Shown here one piece after another: positions 60,817 through 64,000 of a stretch of 64,000 bases of DNA. The position numbers were made by a program, and so were the translations under genes. Positions within the stretch are counted from its first letter, which is position 1. Every line of letters begins with the position of its first letter. The stretch covers positions 1-64,000 of the forward strand of contig JBBCGS010000003.1 of NCBI GenBank assembly GCA_037200125.1, in the 5' to 3' direction. The DNA comes from JADGHX01 sp037200125. Its GTDB lineage: Bacteria > Pseudomonadota > Gammaproteobacteria > Steroidobacterales > Steroidobacteraceae. A model generated the notes under the pieces. It worked only from the letters and a program-made list of their open reading frames with translations. It did not search any database and was not told where the DNA came from.

Positions 60817-62595
60817 ATGTATCAGGCACCCCTGAGGGAGCTGCGATTCGTGCTGGACGAGCTGCTGGGTACGCAGAGCCTCGCCGGTATGCGCGGGCTC
60901 GAAGATTACTCCCCGGAGCTCGCCGAACAGGTGTTGAGCGAGGCCGCTCGCTTCGCGCAGGACGTGCTCGAGCCGCTGAATCAAAGCGGCGACAGGGAAG
61001 GCGCGCACTGGAGCGCCGACGGCGTGCGCGCCGCGAAGGGATTCAAGGCCGCGTATGACCGGTACGTCGAAGGCGGCTGGCCGGCGCTCGGCGCCAATCC
61101 GGAGTTTGGCGGGCAGGCGGTGCCCAACGTGCTGTCTTGCGCGGTTCGCGAGCTGATGGCCTCCTCGAACCTGGCATTCAAGTTGTGTCCGATGCTGACG
61201 ATTGGCGCGGTCGAAGCGCTCGACCTGTGCGGCTCGCCGGAACAGAAGCAACGCTATCTGCCGAAGATGGTGACGGGCGAGTGGACCGGCACGATGGTGC
61301 TCACCGAGCCGCACGCGGGCTCGGACCTCGGCCTCATTCGCACGCGCGCCATGCCGGATGGCAAGCGGTTCCGGCTCTTCGGGCAGAAGATTTTCATCAC
61401 CTGGGGCGAGCACGATCTCACGCCGAACATCATTCACATGGTGCTCGCGCGCATCGAGGGCGCGCCGGCCGGCACGCGCGGCATTTCGCTGTTCATCGTG
61501 CCGAAGGTGCTCGTGAACGACGATGGCTCGCCCGGCGAGCGCAACGAAGTTCGCTGTGTCTCCATCGAGCACAAGATGGGCATTCATGCGAGCCCGACGT
61601 GCACGCTCGCGTTCGGCGACGACAAGGGCGCGGTCGCCTATCTCATCGGTGAGGCCAACCACGGCCTCGAATACATGTTCATCATGATGAACGCCGCGCG
61701 CCTCGCCGTCGGCCTCGAAGGCTTCGCGGTCGCGGAGCGTGCGTATCAGCGCGCCGCGGATTGGGCGCGGACACGCGTGCAGGGCAAGCCGCCCGTTGCC
61801 GCGTCGTCTGGACCCGCAACCATCATCCATCATCCCGACGTCAAGCGGATGCTGCTGACGATGAAGTCGAGTATCGAAGCGATGCGCGCGCTGGCATTGT
61901 ATGCCGCGTTCCAGCTGGACCTGGCGCAGCACCACGCCGATGAAGCCACCCGCGCAAAGGCGCAGGCGCGCGCGGATCTGCTGATCCCGATCGTCAAAGG
62001 CTGGTGCACGGAGCACGGCAACGACGTGACGCACATCGGCATCCAGGCGCACGGTGGCATGGGTTTCGTGGAAGAGACCGGGGCCGCGCAGTATGCGCGG
62101 GACGTGCGCATCACCACGATCTATGAAGGCACCACCGGCATCCAGGCCAACGATCTCATCGGGCGGAAGGTCGGGCGCGACGGCGGCGCGGCGCTCGGCG
62201 CGCTGCTTGCTGATGTCACACAGGAATTGAATGCGCTCCAGTCGGGCGATCCGCTCGCGCGGGCAACGAAGACGGCGGCTCTCGAAGGCGTCGGCCTCTT
62301 GAGCGAAGCGGCGCAGGCACTCGGGAAAGCATTGAAGTCGGCGCCGGATCAGGCGCAGGCAGTCGCCGTTCCCTTCCTGAAGCTGTGTGGCTTCGTGCTG
62401 GGCGGCTGGCTCATGGCGAAGTCGGCGAGCATTGCCGCTGACAAGCTCTCGGGCGCGGACAAGGATTTCTACAACGCGAAGCTGCACGCCGCGCGCTTTT
62501 ATGCGGAGCAGGTATTGCCGGTCGCGCTAGGGCTGGCGCGCGTGGTGAAGAGTGGCGGCGTGAGCGTCACTGAGACAGACGCCGCGCTCATATAA
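60817..62595 (+). CDS. Acyl-CoA dehydrogenase
   Basis: Flavoenzyme that introduces a trans-2 double bond in acyl-CoA. The ATG at 60817 follows a strong ribosome site (GGAGGTGA), giving 592 residues, the length of the larger FadE12/AcdA-like clade with a C-terminal extension. Marks are TGEWTGTMVLTEPHAGSDLG (FAD/substrate binding), GQKIFITWGEHDLTPNI, QAHGGMGFVEETG, and the catalytic-Glu region ITTIYEGTTGIQANDLIGRK. The frame is open to 60760 without similarity. It lies 13 bp before the aldo/keto reductase gene, so the two may be co-transcribed. Chain-length specificity cannot be told. Confidence 0.93.
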   Translation: MYQAPLRELRFVLDELLGTQSLAGMRGLEDYSPELAEQVLSEAARFAQDVLEPLNQSGDREGAHWSADGVRAAKGFKAAYDRYVEGGWPALGANPEFGGQAVPNVLSCAVRELMASSNLAFKLCPMLTIGAVEALDLCGSPEQKQRYLPKMVTGEWTGTMVLTEPHAGSDLGLIRTRAMPDGKRFRLFGQKIFITWGEHDLTPNIIHMVLARIEGAPAGTRGISLFIVPKVLVNDDGSPGERNEVRCVSIEHKMGIHASPTCTLAFGDDKGAVAYLIGEANHGLEYMFIMMNAARLAVGLEGFAVAERAYQRAADWARTRVQGKPPVAASSGPATIIHHPDVKRMLLTMKSSIEAMRALALYAAFQLDLAQHHADEATRAKAQARADLLIPIVKGWCTEHGNDVTHIGIQAHGGMGFVEETGAAQYARDVRITTIYEGTTGIQANDLIGRKVGRDGGAALGALLADVTQELNALQSGDPLARATKTAALEGVGLLSEAAQALGKALKSAPDQAQAVAVPFLKLCGFVLGGWLMAKSASIAADKLSGADKDFYNAKLHAARFYAEQVLPVALGLARVVKSGGVSVTETDAALI

Positions 62596-62608
62596 CAGGA
62601 GGTTCACC

Positions 62609-63517
62609 GTGAACAGGCGTGACGTGATCGTGGGAGGGTTGACGATGGCTGCGGCCGCTACATCTTCCGGCAGCGCTGGCGCAGCTGGCACGCCGGCCCC
62701 GCTCATCACGCGTCGGATTCCGTCGAGCGGCGAAGAGATTCCCGCGCTCGGTCTCGGTACGTCGGGACCGTTCGAGGTCGGAAGCTCGCCGTCCGAGCGC
62801 GCACCGCTGAAGGAAGTGCTCGAGGCGTTCTTCGCGGGCGGTGGCAAGCTCATCGATACGTCGCCGATGTATTCGACGGCGGAAGCTGTGCTGGGCGACA
62901 TCATGACGCCCGCGCTGCGTGAGCGCGCGTTCATTGCCACGAAGGTGTGGACGCGCGGCCAGCGTGAAGGCGTCCAGCAGATGACCAAGTCGGGCGAGCT
63001 GATGAAGCGCCCGAAGCTCGATCTCATCCAGGTGCACAACCTTCAGGACCTCGATACGCAGCTGAAGACGCTTCGCGCGTGGAAGGGCGAAGGTCGCGTG
63101 CGCTATATCGGCATCACGCACTACACGGTCGGCTCGCAGTCGGATCTTGCGAAGGTGATCGAGCGCGAGAAGATCGATTTCGTGCAGCTCAACTACTCCG
63201 CCACGACTCGCAACGCCGAACAGCGGCTGCTACCGCTGGCGGCGGACAAGGGTGTGGCGGTGCTGGTGAACCGGCCGTTCGAGGATGGCGGGATGTTCAG
63301 CGCGGTTCGCGGCAAACCCATGCCCGCGTGGGCGGCGGAGATCGACGCGACGAGTTGGGGACAGGTGTTCCTGAAGTACGTGCTGGCTCACCCGGCGGTA
63401 ACCGCCGCGATTCCCGCGACAGGCAAGGTGCGCCACCTCGAAGACAATCTCGCCGGCGCACGCGGACGCTTGCCCGACGCGAAGCTGAAAGCCGAAATCA
63501 TCCGCGTGTTGAGTTAG
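62609..63517 (+). CDS. Aldo/keto reductase with Tat signal peptide
   Basis: The N-terminus MNRRDVIVGGLTMAAAATSSG is a twin-arginine signal (NRRDVIVGG) followed by a hydrophobic stretch, so a folded, cofactor-loaded enzyme would be exported by TatABC. The mature part is a TIM-barrel aldo/keto reductase: Asp and Tyr of the catalytic tetrad in LIDTSPMYSTAEAVLG, Lys in FIATKVWT, His in LDLIQVHNLQDL. The C-terminal piece AIPATGKVRHLEDNLAGA is also typical. The length is 302 residues. The substrate is unknown; periplasmic NADPH supply is a puzzle unless the cofactor is carried out bound. Confidence 0.9.
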   Translation: MNRRDVIVGGLTMAAAATSSGSAGAAGTPAPLITRRIPSSGEEIPALGLGTSGPFEVGSSPSERAPLKEVLEAFFAGGGKLIDTSPMYSTAEAVLGDIMTPALRERAFIATKVWTRGQREGVQQMTKSGELMKRPKLDLIQVHNLQDLDTQLKTLRAWKGEGRVRYIGITHYTVGSQSDLAKVIEREKIDFVQLNYSATTRNAEQRLLPLAADKGVAVLVNRPFEDGGMFSAVRGKPMPAWAAEIDATSWGQVFLKYVLAHPAVTAAIPATGKVRHLEDNLAGARGRLPDAKLKAEIIRVLS

Positions 63518-64000
63518 TTACGGTTTCGCCCGCCGTCGCATGTCGGCATACGCGTCGAGCGCGGCCTCGCGCGACTCGGCGAGATCCACGAGGGGTTCAG
63601 GCCCCGGCTTCAGGTTACGACGGGACTTCCGCCAGGGGCCATGAATCGCGTGGTTCGCGAAGCCCGCCACTTCGGGCACCCACCTGCGCACGTACTCACC
63701 CTCGGGATCGAAGCGTTCGCCCTGGGTCACGGGGTTGAAGATGCGGAAGTAAGGAGCCGCGTCGGCGCCCGAACCGGCGACCCACTGCCAGTTCAGCGTG
63801 TTCGCGGCGAGATCCGCGTCGACGAGCGTGTCCCAGAACCATCGCGCGCCTTCCTGCCACGGCTGCAGAAGATTCTTCACGAGGAACGAGCCCACGATCA
63901 TTCGCACGCGGTTGTGCATGACGCCGGTCGTCCAGAGCTCGCGCATCCCCGCATCGACCATCGGCACACCGGTGTGGCCGCGCTGCCAGGCTTTCAGCTG
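63518..64000 (-). CDS. phrB: Deoxyribodipyrimidine photolyase family protein (5' part outside window)
   Basis: The frame is open from the window end, so only the C-terminal 160 residues are seen. They show the FAD-domain core of cryptochromes/photolyases: GMRELWTTGVMHNRVRMIVGSFLVKNLLQPWQEGARWFWDTLVDADLAANTLNWQWVAGSGADAAPYFRIFNPVTQGERFDPEGEYVRRWVPEV, of which HNRVRMIVGSFLVKNL and NWQWVAGSG are the key parts. The class fits CPD photolyase, which repairs pyrimidine dimers with light. The distinction from other photolyase classes needs the missing N-terminus. Its stop directly abuts the stop of the aldo/keto reductase gene. Confidence 0.92.
   Translation of the reverse strand, partial: QLKAWQRGHTGVPMVDAGMRELWTTGVMHNRVRMIVGSFLVKNLLQPWQEGARWFWDTLVDADLAANTLNWQWVAGSGADAAPYFRIFNPVTQGERFDPEGEYVRRWVPEVAGFANHAIHGPWRKSRRNLKPGPEPLVDLAESREAALDAYADMRRRAKP

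Overview
The window is a high-GC chromosomal segment of a Gram-negative bacterium, most probably a gammaproteobacterium of the Xanthomonadales/Nevskiales (Steroidobacter-like) type. This is inferred from gene content, not from any database comparison. The supporting evidence is the dnaA-dnaN-recF-gyrB order, the glnA-DUF4124-ntrB-ntrC block with a sigma54 promoter, the rhodanese-grxC-secB-gpsA block, split glycyl-tRNA synthetase genes, envC/ctpA, tatABC, and many secreted peptidases.

Layout. 1-6.4 kb: the replication-origin region. It holds dnaA (cut at the window edge), an AT-rich dnaA-dnaN gap with DnaA-box-like words (candidate oriC), dnaN, a repeat-rich 400-bp gap, recF carrying two parS-like palindromes, and gyrB. 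6.4-12.3 kb (minus strand): galM with an orphan sugar-binding lipoprotein, then glyQ-glyS-plsC. 12.3-17.4 kb: the nitrogen-control block (NtrC site, sigma54 promoter, glnA, structured 3' UTR, DUF4124 protein, ntrB, ntrC). 17.4-22.7 kb: MscS channel, a near-perfect 105-bp inverted repeat, a class 1B dihydroorotate dehydrogenase, trmL and the gpsA-secB-grxC-rhodanese operon. 22.7-32.2 kb: envC, a GAF/GGDEF/EAL protein, ctpA, dedA, then a hybrid histidine kinase with a REC-GGDEF partner. 32.3-44.6 kb: small membrane protein, OPT transporter, a decayed HipA-like gene, M2 peptidase, POT transporter, tatABC-dtd, cytochrome c4 and an S9 peptidase. 44.6-50.8 kb: MBL hydrolase, acuI, prpBCD (propionyl-CoA/methylcitrate metabolism) and rsmG. 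50.8-59.7 kb: an accessory stretch with several apparently frameshifted or truncated genes, a DUF4139 protein and a LytS/LytTR pair. 59.7-64 kb: LysR regulator, acyl-CoA dehydrogenase, Tat-exported aldo/keto reductase and the end of a photolyase gene.

The least ordinary content is non-coding. A family of REP-like hairpin cassettes (17390, 18690, 28467, 42407, 54245) has conserved arms and unrelated loops. Four of the five sit between convergent genes, and two supply the last codons and the stop of a neighbouring protein (tail ...PQSPGG). One is followed by a 300-bp giant palindrome, and another has a loop filled by eight heptamers. A second repeat family is a pair of A6/T6 hairpins with the same downstream tail (32816 and 60717). 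No rRNA, tRNA, CRISPR array, transposase or prophage was recognised.
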